This document shows, piece by piece, positions 16,832 through 26,500 of a stretch of DNA of 64,000 nucleotides. Each line of letters begins with the position of its first letter. The first letter of the stretch is position 1. The position numbers were made by a program, and so were the translations under genes. This DNA is from Streptomyces sp. NBC_01306. Lineage in GTDB: Bacteria > Actinomycetota > Actinomycetes > Streptomycetales > Streptomycetaceae. The stretch lies in NCBI RefSeq assembly GCF_026340465.1, contig NZ_JAPEPC010000001.1, positions 5,771,001 to 5,835,000 on the forward strand, written 5' to 3'. The notes below the pieces were generated by a model. That model did not search any database. It was not told the origin of the DNA and was given only the letters and a program-made list of their open reading frames with translations.

Positions 16832-17994
16832 GAGGCGGCCTGCCTGTTCTCGTTCGACGGGTCGGTCGCCCGGCCCGGCACCGCGTTCAGCGGCAGCAGC
16901 CCGTCGGCGGCGTCTGCCGTCGCGTCCAGCGGCAGCAGCGCGTCGGCGACATCGAGGATGTGGCGTCCGGCCATGGCGGGCAGACAGCTGCCGCGCACCG
17001 GCCCGATGGCGGCCGCCCAGTGGGCGGGGATGCCGCTCTCGCCACCGAGCGCCCCGGCGAGTGAGCCCGCGACGGCCGCCGTGGTGTCGGCGTCGCGGCC
17101 CATGTTCACGGCCGTCAGCACCGACCCGCGGAAGTCGCCGCCTGCGGCGATGAAGGCCCCGAAGGCGAGGCCCACCGCCTCGGGTGCCAGATCGGTCCAC
17201 GGGTACCCGCCGATCACGACGGCCGAGCGCACCGCGCGTTCGACCGGGAGCGGCGAGCCGTCGGGCCCCGGCACCGCCCGGCGGGCCGCGCTGACCGCGC
17301 GGTGCAGCGAGCGTGCGGTCCAGGAGTCCTCGGGGATCACCGAGAGCGCGGCCTGCACCACCGCGTCGGGACTGTCGCTCACCATGGCGGCGGCCACTCC
17401 TGCGGCGACGGCCTGCCCGCCGTAGATCCCCTCGCCGTCATGGCTGACCGTGCCGTCCACCGCGACCAGCCGGGCCGCCTCGGCGGGCCGCCCCGTCGCG
17501 TACACCCCGAACGGCGCGGCCCGCATGGCGAGTCCGTCGCTCCACGCGTGCCGGTGCTGGGCGGAGATCGGGGCCGCGAGCCCGCGCCGCAGGTTCTCCA
17601 GGGTGCCGCGCTCGCTGAACCCGGCGCCGCGGAACGGGCCTTCGTCGCGGTCGGCGATCCACAGGTGCCACGCCGCCTCGACATGGGCGACGGTCAGCGC
17701 CGAACCGTGCTCGGCGAGCAGCAGCCCCGAGAAGATCGCGTACTCGGTGTCGTCCGTACCGGCCGGCTCGTCCAGGACGAAGCCCTCGATACGGCCCCAA
17801 CGCTCCCTGATCCGGGAGGGCTTCATGTTCTCGGCGGGGGCGCCCAGGGCGTCCCCCACGGCCAGGCCGAGGAGGGCGCCGCGGGCGCGGTCCCGGAGCG
17901 TACCGGGGAGACCGGGCCGCTCGCGCCGGAGCCGGGCCGGGGGTGGTCTGTTCGCCGTGTCTGCTTCGGTGGCCGGGCCTGGGCTGCCGCTCAT
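16828..17994 (-). CDS. ADP-ribosylglycohydrolase paralogue 1 (intact metal site)
   Basis: A 388-residue ARH-family hydrolase and the first hydrolase after the transporter. All metal motifs are present: ALLGLAVGDALGAPAEN (about residues 40-56), AGTDDTEYAIFSGLLL (about 78-93) and VNMGRDADTTAAVAGSLAGALGG (about 297-319). A SHDGEGIYGGQAVAAGVAAAM segment is conserved with paralogue 2, suggesting these two are closest relatives. The first 30 residues are a Pro/Arg-rich leader. It starts 51 bases after the binding-protein gene, the only real gap in the operon. Confidence 0.9.
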   Translation of the reverse strand: MSGSPGPATEADTANRPPPARLRRERPGLPGTLRDRARGALLGLAVGDALGAPAENMKPSRIRERWGRIEGFVLDEPAGTDDTEYAIFSGLLLAEHGSALTVAHVEAAWHLWIADRDEGPFRGAGFSERGTLENLRRGLAAPISAQHRHAWSDGLAMRAAPFGVYATGRPAEAARLVAVDGTVSHDGEGIYGGQAVAAGVAAAMVSDSPDAVVQAALSVIPEDSWTARSLHRAVSAARRAVPGPDGSPLPVERAVRSAVVIGGYPWTDLAPEAVGLAFGAFIAAGGDFRGSVLTAVNMGRDADTTAAVAGSLAGALGGESGIPAHWAAAIGPVRGSCLPAMAGRHILDVADALLPLDATADAADGLLPLNAVPGRATDPSNENRQAAS

Positions 17995-18045
17995 GGGCTG
18001 ATCGTGCTCATTTCTGGGGTTGTGCGGGCGCGGGCGCGGGAGGCG

Positions 18046-19374
18046 TCAGCGCTGGTAGCGGTCGAGGACCCGCTGGCCGTCGCCGGTCAGCTTGGAGCGC
18101 AGCGAGCTCAGACCGATCGAGCCGTTGTAGTACTCCTGGAAGGCGGGGGTGGCGATCTTGTCCTTCCACTCGGCGTAGCCACGCACCCCGAGTACGGGGG
18201 AGGGGATCAGGTCGCCTGCCATCTCGCTGCCGGTGCGCCAGCCGTTCTCCGGGGTGCGCAGCGCCGGGTCCTTCAGCGCCGAGCGGCTGTCGGGCAGCAG
18301 CCAGTCGCCGAGGGCGAGGCGCGCGGCGTTCTTGCCCTGGGTGAGGAAGGAGATGAAGTCGACCGCCGCCTGCTTGTGGTGCGAGTCCTGCGAGACCGAC
18401 AGGGTCTGCGGTACGACCCCCTGCGAGCTGCCCCGCGGTCCGCTCCCCGCGGGCATCGGCAGGACCGTCCAGCCGAAGCCCTTCGGCGCCTGCTGCTGGA
18501 CCTGCTGCCGGAAGGAGAAGTTCAGCGGCACCATGGCGTACTTGCCGGCGAAGAACCCGGGCAGAGTGTCCGAACCGCCCATGCCCAGACTGCTCTTGGG
18601 CGCGGTGTGGTCCTGGTTGATCTGCCGGTTGATGACCTGGGACACCGCGGAGTCGGCGGCGTCGAAGCTCACCTTGTTCTTGCCGTCCGCCTTTTTGAAG
18701 ATCTGCCCGCCGGTGGACGCGGAGCTGTTGACGGACTGGCTCACCGGCTCCTTCATCGACCAGGCGACGCCGTACCGCCGGGTTTTCCCGCCCGGCCCCC
18801 GGACCGTGAGCTTCTTGGCGGCCCGCTCGAACTCCGGCCAGCTCCAGGGGTGGGTGGCGGTCGGAATCCGTACGCCGGACGCCTTGAGCAGTTTGGTGTT
18901 GGCGACCATGACCCGCGGCTCCTGGAGGAACGGCACGCCGTAGATCCCCTTGTCGAAGGTGGTCATGTCCCACGACTGCCGGGGGATGTCCTTGTGCAGC
19001 GACGCGGGCAGCATCCCGCGTATGTCGGCGAGATAGCCGCCGTACGCGAAGTCCGTGAGGTCCGACGCGTCGTCATGGATGATGTCCGGCGCCTGGCCGC
19101 CCTCGAAGGAGGTGAGCAGCTGGTCGTGGATGCCGTCCCAGCTGCCCTGTACGTACTTGACGTGGACGTCGGGGTGGTGTCTGTTCCACTGCGCGACCAG
19201 TGCCTTGTTGGCGGCCACGGAGTCCTTCTGCCAGGCCAGGCTGAGGAATTGGAGCGTGACCCGGCCGGACGAGTCGTCACCGCTGTCGCCCTGGCCGCAG
19301 CCGGTGACGAGGACCAGCCCGGCAGCGGCGGCCAGCGCCGTCACCGCGGTACGGATCCGGTTACGGGTGCGCAT
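18046..19374 (-). CDS. ABC transporter substrate-binding lipoprotein (family 1, sugar type)
   Basis: A 442-residue extracellular solute-binding protein. Seen: a signal peptide with lipobox (LVLVTGC, cysteine about residue 26), then VTLQFLSLAWQKDSVAANKALVAQWNRHHPDVHVKYVQGSWD, the start of a MalE-like family 1 binding protein, and the APDIIHDDASDLTDFAYGGYLADI hinge segment. It delivers a carbohydrate or glycoside to the two permeases encoded just upstream. The ATG shares its A with the permease stop (TGATG). No ATP-binding subunit is encoded here; such Streptomyces systems usually borrow a shared MsiK-type ATPase. Confidence 0.92.
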   Translation of the reverse strand: MRTRNRIRTAVTALAAAAGLVLVTGCGQGDSGDDSSGRVTLQFLSLAWQKDSVAANKALVAQWNRHHPDVHVKYVQGSWDGIHDQLLTSFEGGQAPDIIHDDASDLTDFAYGGYLADIRGMLPASLHKDIPRQSWDMTTFDKGIYGVPFLQEPRVMVANTKLLKASGVRIPTATHPWSWPEFERAAKKLTVRGPGGKTRRYGVAWSMKEPVSQSVNSSASTGGQIFKKADGKNKVSFDAADSAVSQVINRQINQDHTAPKSSLGMGGSDTLPGFFAGKYAMVPLNFSFRQQVQQQAPKGFGWTVLPMPAGSGPRGSSQGVVPQTLSVSQDSHHKQAAVDFISFLTQGKNAARLALGDWLLPDSRSALKDPALRTPENGWRTGSEMAGDLIPSPVLGVRGYAEWKDKIATPAFQEYYNGSIGLSSLRSKLTGDGQRVLDRYQR

Positions 19375-20228
19375 CAGCCCTTCACCGCCCCTGCGAGCAT
19401 CCCGCCGACCAGCCTGCGCTGGAGCAGCGCGAAGAAGAGCAGGCTGGGGATGGTGGCGATGACGGAGGCCGCGGCGAGCGGTCCCAGGTCGGCGACGCCC
19501 TCGGCGCCGAGGAAACGGGTCAGGATCACGGACATCGTCTGGTTCTCCGGGGACTTGAGCAGCACGAGGGCGAAGAAGAACTCGTTCCAGGCGGTGACGA
19601 AGGTGAACATCGCCGTCGCGACCAGACCCGGGGTCAGCAGCGGGAAGACCACGCTGACCAGGGTCCGCAGCCGCCCGGCGCCGTCGACGGCCGCGGCCTC
19701 CTCCAGCGTGACCGGGACGGCCTTGACGTACCCCTGGAGCATCCAGAGCGAGAACGGCAGGTTCCAGACGACGTACACCGCGATCAGACCGGCGAGCGAG
19801 TTGATCAGGTGCAGGTTCTTCAGCACCAGGAACAGCGGGATGATGATCAGCACGAACGGGAACATCTGGCTGACCAGCACCCAGCCGTTGGCCACCGTGG
19901 ACATCCGGCTGCGGAAGCGGACCAGGGCGTACGCGGCGGGCACCGCGAGCGCCACCGAGATCACCGTCGCGCTGCCCGCCACGATCAGGCTGTTGAGCGC
20001 GGAGTGCAGCAGCGGCTGTGCGTCGAAGGCGGCCCGGAAGTTGTCCAGGGTCGGGTGCTGGGGGAGCCAGGTCGGGCTGATGGACCCCAGTTCCCTGGGG
20101 GACTTGAACGCGGTGGACACCAGCCACAGCAGCGGGAACGCCAGGAAGACCAGATAGCACAGGAGGGCCAGGTACTGACCGGTGCGGCCGGCCGTCCGCC
20201 GGGCGCGGAGCTGTGCGGGGACACTCAT
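19374..20228 (-). CDS. ABC sugar-type permease (MalG-like)
   Basis: A 284-residue inner-membrane permease with six predicted helices. Seen: AFPLLWLVSTAFKSPREL near the N terminus, typical of MalG-type subunits, and the cytoplasmic EAA loop EEAAAVDGAGRLRTLVSVVFPLLTPG that contacts the ATPase. The ATG at 20228 overlaps the other permease stop (ATGA). It pairs with that protein as the transmembrane part of the importer. Confidence 0.93.
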   Translation of the reverse strand: MSVPAQLRARRTAGRTGQYLALLCYLVFLAFPLLWLVSTAFKSPRELGSISPTWLPQHPTLDNFRAAFDAQPLLHSALNSLIVAGSATVISVALAVPAAYALVRFRSRMSTVANGWVLVSQMFPFVLIIIPLFLVLKNLHLINSLAGLIAVYVVWNLPFSLWMLQGYVKAVPVTLEEAAAVDGAGRLRTLVSVVFPLLTPGLVATAMFTFVTAWNEFFFALVLLKSPENQTMSVILTRFLGAEGVADLGPLAAASVIATIPSLLFFALLQRRLVGGMLAGAVKG

Positions 20229-21184
20229 GCCGCCTCCTCCTTGAGCTTCTTGCGCAGGAACACGGTGAGGAGGACCGCGATGAGGGCGACCATCACCAGA
20301 CCCATCGCGGCCGCGTAGCCGAACTGGCCGTACTTGAAGGCCTCTTCGTACGAGAAGAGCATCGGCAGCCGGGTCTTGCCGCCGGGTCCGCCCTGCGTCA
20401 GCACGTAGACCAGGCCGAACGAGTTGAAGTTCCAGATGAAGTTCAGCGCGGTCACGGCGACCACCACCGGCCTGAGGGCGGGCCAGGTGACGGTGGTGAA
20501 GCGGCGCCACATCCCGGCGCCGTCGAGCTGCGCTGCCTCCTTCAGCTCCACCGGTACGTTCTGCAGCCCGGCGAGCAGCACCACGGTGGTCTGCGGCATC
20601 CCCGCCCACACACCGACGACGATCACGGCCGGGAGCGCCACCGAGAGGCTGGTCAGCCAGTCGACGTTGTCGCTGATCAGGTGCAGCTGCATCAGCGTCT
20701 TGTTGAGGATGCCCGCGTCCGGGTGGTACACGAGCCGCCACATGATCCCGACGACCACCTCGGGCATCGCCCACGGGACCAGCGCGAGCGTGCGGGCCAG
20801 CCAGCGGAAGCGCAGGTTCTCGTTGAGCAGCAGGGCCAGGCCCAGCGCCAGCACGAACTGGAGCACGGTGACGCTGACGGCCCAGACGATGCCGATCCGG
20901 AACGACTCCCAGAACAGCGAGTCGTGCAGCAGATCGACGAAGTTGGCGAGGCCGGTGAACTGCGTCGACGTGGTGCGCCCGGCCTGCGAGTCGGTGAAGG
21001 CGAGCGAGAAGCCGTACAGCAGCGGCCCCACGCTCAGCACCAGGATCGGTATCAGGGCGGGCGCCAGCAGGAACCACGCCCCCCGGTCCAGACCGAGCGC
21101 CCGTCTGCGCTGGTCGGGGGTGCGGGGCGGTGGGGTGCCGCGGTGGCCCGCGGCGTCTTTGCCACGGGCTGCGGTGAGACTCAT
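20225..21184 (-). CDS. ABC sugar-type permease (MalF-like)
   Basis: A 319-residue permease. Seen: a first helix WFLLAPALIPILVLSVGPLLYGF (about residues 37-59), the AFTDSQAG segment, and the EAA loop KEAAQLDGAGMWRRFTTVTWPALRPV (about 216-241). It belongs to the carbohydrate uptake family 1 importers together with the MalG-like protein. The start overlaps the LacI stop by four bases, so regulator and transporter are one transcript. Confidence 0.93.
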   Translation of the reverse strand: MSLTAARGKDAAGHRGTPPPRTPDQRRRALGLDRGAWFLLAPALIPILVLSVGPLLYGFSLAFTDSQAGRTTSTQFTGLANFVDLLHDSLFWESFRIGIVWAVSVTVLQFVLALGLALLLNENLRFRWLARTLALVPWAMPEVVVGIMWRLVYHPDAGILNKTLMQLHLISDNVDWLTSLSVALPAVIVVGVWAGMPQTTVVLLAGLQNVPVELKEAAQLDGAGMWRRFTTVTWPALRPVVVAVTALNFIWNFNSFGLVYVLTQGGPGGKTRLPMLFSYEEAFKYGQFGYAAAMGLVMVALIAVLLTVFLRKKLKEEAA

Positions 21185-22218
21185 ACGGACCTCGGGTTCT
21201 CCAGGTCGGTCGCCGGCGCGGTGGAGGCGCGTACGACGAGGCGGGGTACGGCGGTGCTGTGCTGCGGGGCTTCGGGGGCCGCGCCCTGGCCGAGCCGGGC
21301 GAGCAGCAGTCCGGCCGCCCGTCTGCCGCGCTCGACGGAGCCCAGGTCGACGCTGGTCAGCGGCGGCCAGGCGGCCTGGGCCAGGGCGCTGTCGTCCATT
21401 CCCGCCACGGCGATGTCGTCGGGGATGCGCAGCCCGCGGGAGTGCAGGGTGCGGACCGCGCCGACGGCCAGCTGGTCGTTGGCGCAGAAGAGTGCGTCGG
21501 GGGAGGCGGCCAGCAACTGCTCGGCCGCCGCTGCGCCGGACTCGGTGGCGAAGTCGGTGTTGACCACGAGCGATTCGTCGTAGCGCAGGCCCAGGCTGTC
21601 GAGGGCCTTGCGGTAGCCGGTGGCGCGGTTGCGTCCCGGCACCGTGTCGAGCGGGCCGTTGATGAAGGCGATCCTGCGCCGCCCCGTCCCGTGCAGATGG
21701 CGTACGGCGAGCCCGACGCCGCGCACGGAGTCGGCGCGCACGCTGTCGACCGGCACGTTCTCCGGCAGCGAGCCGATGATCACGACCGGGGCGGCCGCCG
21801 AGCTGAGCGCCTTCGCGTAGGCGCCGGTGATGCGGATGGGGCAGAGGATCAGCCCGTCGCTCGTGCGGTCGCCCAGACTGCGGATCGCGGCGAGCTCGTC
21901 CTCCACGACCGCGTCGGTGGAGTGCAGCAGCAGCCGGTATCCGGCGGCCCGGGTGACGGACTGGATCCCGCGGACCATCGCCACGTACACCGGGTTGCCG
22001 ATGTCCTCCATCGCGAAGGTCAGCTGCCGGGTCCTGCCGCCCTTGAGCGAGCGGGCCACGGCGTTCGGTACGTAACCGAGCTCCGCGACCGCGCGCTCGA
22101 CCCGCGAGACGGTGTCGGGGCGTGCGCCGACGCCGTTGAGCACCCGGGAGACGGACGCGATGGACACCCCCGCGCGCTGGGCGATCGACACGATGGTCGG
22201 TGTCCCGTTCTGCGGCAT
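21181..22218 (-). CDS. LacI-family transcriptional regulator
   Basis: A 345-residue repressor and the first gene of the operon. Seen: the N-terminal helix-turn-helix IVSIAQRAGVSIASVSRVLNGVGARPDTVSRVERAVAELGY (split over residues 9-49), the hinge NAVARSLKGGRTRQL, and a periplasmic-binding-like effector domain ending SVDLGSVERGRRAAGLLLARL. It very likely binds the perfect inverted repeat 42 bases upstream of its own ATG and controls the whole operon in response to the transported compound or a breakdown product. Confidence 0.95.
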   Translation of the reverse strand: MPQNGTPTIVSIAQRAGVSIASVSRVLNGVGARPDTVSRVERAVAELGYVPNAVARSLKGGRTRQLTFAMEDIGNPVYVAMVRGIQSVTRAAGYRLLLHSTDAVVEDELAAIRSLGDRTSDGLILCPIRITGAYAKALSSAAAPVVIIGSLPENVPVDSVRADSVRGVGLAVRHLHGTGRRRIAFINGPLDTVPGRNRATGYRKALDSLGLRYDESLVVNTDFATESGAAAAEQLLAASPDALFCANDQLAVGAVRTLHSRGLRIPDDIAVAGMDDSALAQAAWPPLTSVDLGSVERGRRAAGLLLARLGQGAAPEAPQHSTAVPRLVVRASTAPATDLENPRSV

Positions 22219-22259
22219 GTCTGCCCCCTGAGCATCCGTGACCTGGTGTGAGTGCGCGC

Positions 22260-22292
22260 TGTAAACGTTTCCAGCAACTGGAAACGTTTACA
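22260..22292. promoter_or_regulatory. LacI operator: perfect 15-bp inverted repeat
   Basis: TGTAAACGTTTCCAG (22260-22274), spacer CAA, then its exact reverse complement (22278-22292). Each arm contains the self-complementary core AAACGTTT (22263-22270 and 22282-22289), centres 19 bases apart, so two LacI dimers could bind side by side. The site lies 42 bases before the LacI ATG. The next gene on the other strand starts at 22517, so control in that direction is possible but less likely. Confidence 0.85.
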
Positions 22293-22516
22293 GATACTGG
22301 AGACCCGGCTCGGGGACGTCAATGCGTCTGTCGTGTGATCCACGTCTCCATCGAGATTCCGGAGGATCGCATCCGGGCTGGTCCCGGCCCTTCGCACCCC
22401 TGGTAAGTACGGCCTTCCTTGCTGGCGAGAGCCATTTTTCGTGCGTACTTTCGACTGTGTTCCCGGGTCCGCTGCGCGGAGCCGGGGCGCTGACGCAAGA
22501 GAGAGGGCGGGGACCG

Positions 22517-23248
22517 ATGTCCATCATGGAGAACGAGGCGGCGCTGCATGAGGCGCACCGCGACAACCACACCCACCGGGACGTCAACGGCGGCTGGCTG
22601 CGCCCCGCCGTCTTCGGTGCGATGGACGGGCTGGTCTCCAACCTCGCGCTGATGACCGGGGTCGCGGGCGGCGACGTATCGCACCGCACCATCGTGATCA
22701 CCGGCCTGGTGGGCCTCGCGGCCGGAGCCTTCTCGATGGCCGCGGGCGAGTACACGTCGGTCGCCTCGCAGCGCGAGCTCGTCCAGGCCGAACTCGAAGT
22801 GGAGCGGCGGGAGTTGCGCAAGCACCCGCTGGACGAGATGAAGGAGCTCGCGGCGCTCTACGTGTCGCGCGGGGTGGAGCCCCGGCTGGCGGCCGAGGTT
22901 GCCGAGCAGCTCTCCAGGGACCCCGAGCAGGCGCTGGAGATCCACGCCAGGGAAGAGCTGGGCATCGACCCGGACGACCTGCCGTCCCCGCTGGTCGCCG
23001 CACTGTCGTCCTTCGGTGCCTTCGCGCTGGGCGCGCTGCTTCCGCTGCTCCCGTATCTGCTCGGCGCCACCGCGCTGTGGCTGGCCCTGCTGCTGGCCCT
23101 GATCGGTCTCTTCGGCTGTGGCGCAGTGGTGGCGCGGGTCACCGCGCGCTCCTGGTGGTACAGCGGGCTCCGGCAGCTGGCGCTGGGAGGGGCTGCGGCC
23201 GGGATCACCTACGCGCTGGGCGCGCTGTTCGGCACCGCCGTGGGCTGA
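22517..23248 (+). CDS. VIT1/CCC1-type transporter (iron/manganese)
   Basis: A 243-residue membrane protein of the VIT1/CCC1 family, whose known members move Fe2+ or Mn2+ out of the cytosol. Seen: HRDVNGGWLRPAVFGAMDGLVSNLALMTGVAGG (first helix), GLAAGAFSMAAGEYTSVASQRE (second helix), a hydrophilic metal-binding domain rich in Glu (about residues 80-150, VQAELEVERRELRKHPLDEM ...), and three C-terminal helices. The ATG at 22517 follows an AAGAGAGAGG ribosome binding site. It is read away from the LacI operon and stands alone. Confidence 0.88.
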   Translation: MSIMENEAALHEAHRDNHTHRDVNGGWLRPAVFGAMDGLVSNLALMTGVAGGDVSHRTIVITGLVGLAAGAFSMAAGEYTSVASQRELVQAELEVERRELRKHPLDEMKELAALYVSRGVEPRLAAEVAEQLSRDPEQALEIHAREELGIDPDDLPSPLVAALSSFGAFALGALLPLLPYLLGATALWLALLLALIGLFGCGAVVARVTARSWWYSGLRQLALGGAAAGITYALGALFGTAVG

Positions 23249-23572
23249 TCGGCTCCCGGGCCTTCACCGGTCCGGGGGAGTGAGGCATTATGCGTCGAGC
23301 ATCATAGGTATCGGCTGCCCGGCGGTTTTGAGTGACGAACCACCGGGCATAAGCCGGAAGCGCCGCAGGCAACGCCGCCTGCACCTATCCGGGCCCACGG
23401 ACGCCGATCCGGCCGTGTCGCCCCACCTCCACCGCTCCGCGGTGTCCGCATGTTGGAATGAAAACATCCGCTTTTCGAGAAGCACTCCATCATGTAACCT
23501 GCTCGAAATTTCGCAGAGGGCCAACGTCGTCCCTATGCACTTGCATATGCCACGACGACGACGGGAGAGCCG
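23249..23572 (+). promoter_or_regulatory. Intergenic region and promoter of gltBD
   Basis: No gene is seen in these 324 bases. The second half is clearly richer in A/T. It contains the 10-bp palindrome CGAAATTTCG at 23504-23513, and a 7-bp inverted repeat TTTCGAG/CTCGAAA (23473-23479 and 23502-23508) around CATGTAACCTG. These are plausible sites for regulation of glutamate synthase, but no known nitrogen-regulator box (GlnR type) was recognised. A GGGAGAG ribosome binding site lies just before gltB. Confidence 0.45.
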
Positions 23573-26500
23573 ATGCGCATCCACGCCTGGTCGCCCATGG
23601 AGGGTCGCCCCGCCCCGCAGGGGCTGTACGACCCCAGCAACGAGCACGACGCCTGCGGTGTCGGGTTCGTGGCCACTCTTACCGGCGTGGCCAGCCACGA
23701 GCTGGTCGAGCAGGCGCTGACCGTACTGCGCAATCTCGAACACCGCGGCGCCACCGGATCCGAGCCGGACTCCGGCGACGGAGCGGGAATCCTGCTCCAG
23801 GTGCCCGACGCTTTCCTGCGTGAGGCCACCGGATTCGAGCTCCCCGAAGCGGGTGCGTACGCCGTCGGCATCGGCTTCCTGCCGCTCGACGACAGCCCCG
23901 CTGCCGTCTCGCGGATAGAGACGCTGGCCGCCGAGGAAGGCCTCACCGTCCTCGGCTGGCGCGAGGTCCCGGTCACCCCGGACCTGCTGGGCAGCGGCGC
24001 CCGCGCCACCATGCCCGAGTTCCGTCAGCTCTTCGTCGCCGACGCGCCGCAGGGTGAGGACGCCCCTGCCACGGGCATCGCGCTCGACCGCAAGGCCTTC
24101 GTCCTGCGCAAGCGCGCCGAGCGCGAGGCCGGGGTCTACTTCCCCTCGCTCTCCGCCCGCACGATCGTCTACAAGGGCATGCTCACGACGGGGCAGCTGG
24201 AGCCGTTCTTCCCGGACCTCTCCGACCGCCGCTTCGCCACCGCCGTCGCCCTGGTGCACTCGCGCTTCTCGACCAACACCTTCCCGAGCTGGCCGCTCGC
24301 CCACCCGTACCGCTTCGTCGCGCACAACGGCGAGATCAACACGGTCAAGGGCAACCGCAACTGGATGAAGGCCCGCGAGTCCCAGCTCGCGTCCGACCTC
24401 TTCGGACCGCAGAAGCTGGACCGGATCTTCCCCCTCTGCACCCCCGACGCCTCGGACTCCGCCTCCTTCGACGAGGTCCTGGAGCTCCTGCACCTGGGCG
24501 GCCGCTCGCTCCCGCACTCCGTGCTGATGATGGTCCCCGAGGCGTGGGAGAACCACGAGTCGATGGACCCGGCACGCCGGGCCTTCTACCAGTACCACGC
24601 GACGATGATGGAGCCCTGGGACGGCCCCGCCTGCGTCACCTTCACCGACGGCACTCAGGTCGGCGCGGTCCTCGACCGCAACGGTCTGCGCCCCGGCCGC
24701 TACTGGGTGACCGATGACGGCCTCGTCGTCCTCTCGTCCGAGGTCGGCGTCCTGGACATCGACCCCGCGAAGGTGGTCCGCAAGGGCCGTCTGCAGCCCG
24801 GCCGGATGTTCCTCGTGGACACCGCCGAGCACCGCATCATCGAGGACGACGAGATCAAGGCCGGTCTCGCCGCCGAGCAGCCGTACGAGGAGTGGCTGGA
24901 GAGCGGCGAGATCGAGCTGGAGGACCTCCCCGAGCGCGAGCACATCGTGCACACCCACGCCTCGGTCACCCGCCGCCAGCAGACCTTCGGCTACACCGAG
25001 GAGGAGCTGCGCATCATCCTCGCGCCCATGGCCCGCACCTCGGGCGAGCCGCTCGGCTCCATGGGCACGGACTCGCCGATCGCCGCGCTCTCCGCGCGCC
25101 CCCGGCTGCTCTTCGACTACTTCACCCAGCTCTTCGCGCAGGTCACCAACCCGCCGCTGGACGCCATCCGCGAGGAGCTCGTCACCTCGCTGCGCTCCAC
25201 GCTCGGCCCCGCGGGCAACATCCTGGAGCCCACAGCGGCCGCCTGCCGCAGCGTCACGCTGCCCTTCCCGGTGATCGACAACGACGAGCTCGCCAAGCTG
25301 ATACACATCAACGCCGACGGCGACATGCCGGGGATGAAGGCCGCGACGCTCGCCGGCCTCTACCGGGTCGGCGGCGGTGGCGACGCCCTCGCCGCCCGGC
25401 TCAAGGACATCTGCGACGAGACCGACGCCGCCATCGAGGCGGGCGCCCGGCTGATCGTCCTGTCCGACCGGCACTCCGACGCCGAGCACGCCCCGATCCC
25501 CTCGCTGCTGCTCACATCGGCCGTCCACCACCACCTCATCCGCACCAAGCAGCGCACCCAGGTGGGCCTCCTCGTCGAGGCCGGTGACGTACGCGAGGTG
25601 CACCACATCGCCCTGCTGATCGGGTACGGCGCCGCCGCCGTCAACCCGTACCTCGCCATGGAGTCCGTCGAGGACCTGGTCCGCGCCGGCACCTTCATCG
25701 AGGGCCTGGAGCCCGAGCAGGCCATCCGTAACCTGATCTACGCCCTGGGCAAGGGCGTCCTGAAGGTCATGTCCAAGATGGGCATCTCGACCGTGGCCTC
25801 CTACCGGGGCGCGCAGGTCTTCGAGGCCGTCGGACTCGACCAGTCCTTCGTCGACACGTACTTCAACGGCACCGCGACCAAGATCGGCGGCGCCGGACTC
25901 GATGTCGTCGCCACCGAGGTCGCCGCCCGGCACGCCAAGGCGTACCCCGCGTCCGGCATCTCCGCATCGCACCGCAAGCTGGAGATCGGCGGCGAGTACC
26001 AGTGGCGCCGCGAGGGCGAGCCGCACCTCTTCGACCCGGACACGGTCTTCCGCCTCCAGCACGCGGCGCGCTCCGGCCGGTACGACATCTTCAAGAAGTA
26101 CACGGACCGGGTGAACGAGCAGTCCGAGCGGCTGATGACGCTCCGCGGCCTGTTCGGCTTCGCCTCCGGCCGCGAGTCCATCCCGCTCGACGAGGTGGAG
26201 CCCGCGTCGGAGATCGTCAAGCGCTTCTCCACCGGCGCCATGTCGTACGGCTCCATCTCCAAGGAGGCGCACGAGACCCTCGCCATCGCCATGAACCAGC
26301 TGGGCGGCAAGTCCAACACCGGTGAGGGCGGCGAGGACGCCGACCGGCTGTACGACCCGGCGCGCCGCTCGTCCATCAAGCAGGTCGCATCCGGCCGCTT
26401 CGGTGTGACCAGCGAGTACCTGGTCAACGCCGACGACATCCAGATCAAGATGGCGCAGGGCGCCAAGCCCGGCGAGGGCGGCCAGCTGCCCGGCCACAAG

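Noticed and set aside
17302..20157. A 951-codon plus-strand open frame opposite the ADP-ribosylglycohydrolase and binding-protein genes
   Set aside because: Composition is antisense-like and no domain is visible; the opposite strand holds recognised genes with correct overlaps.
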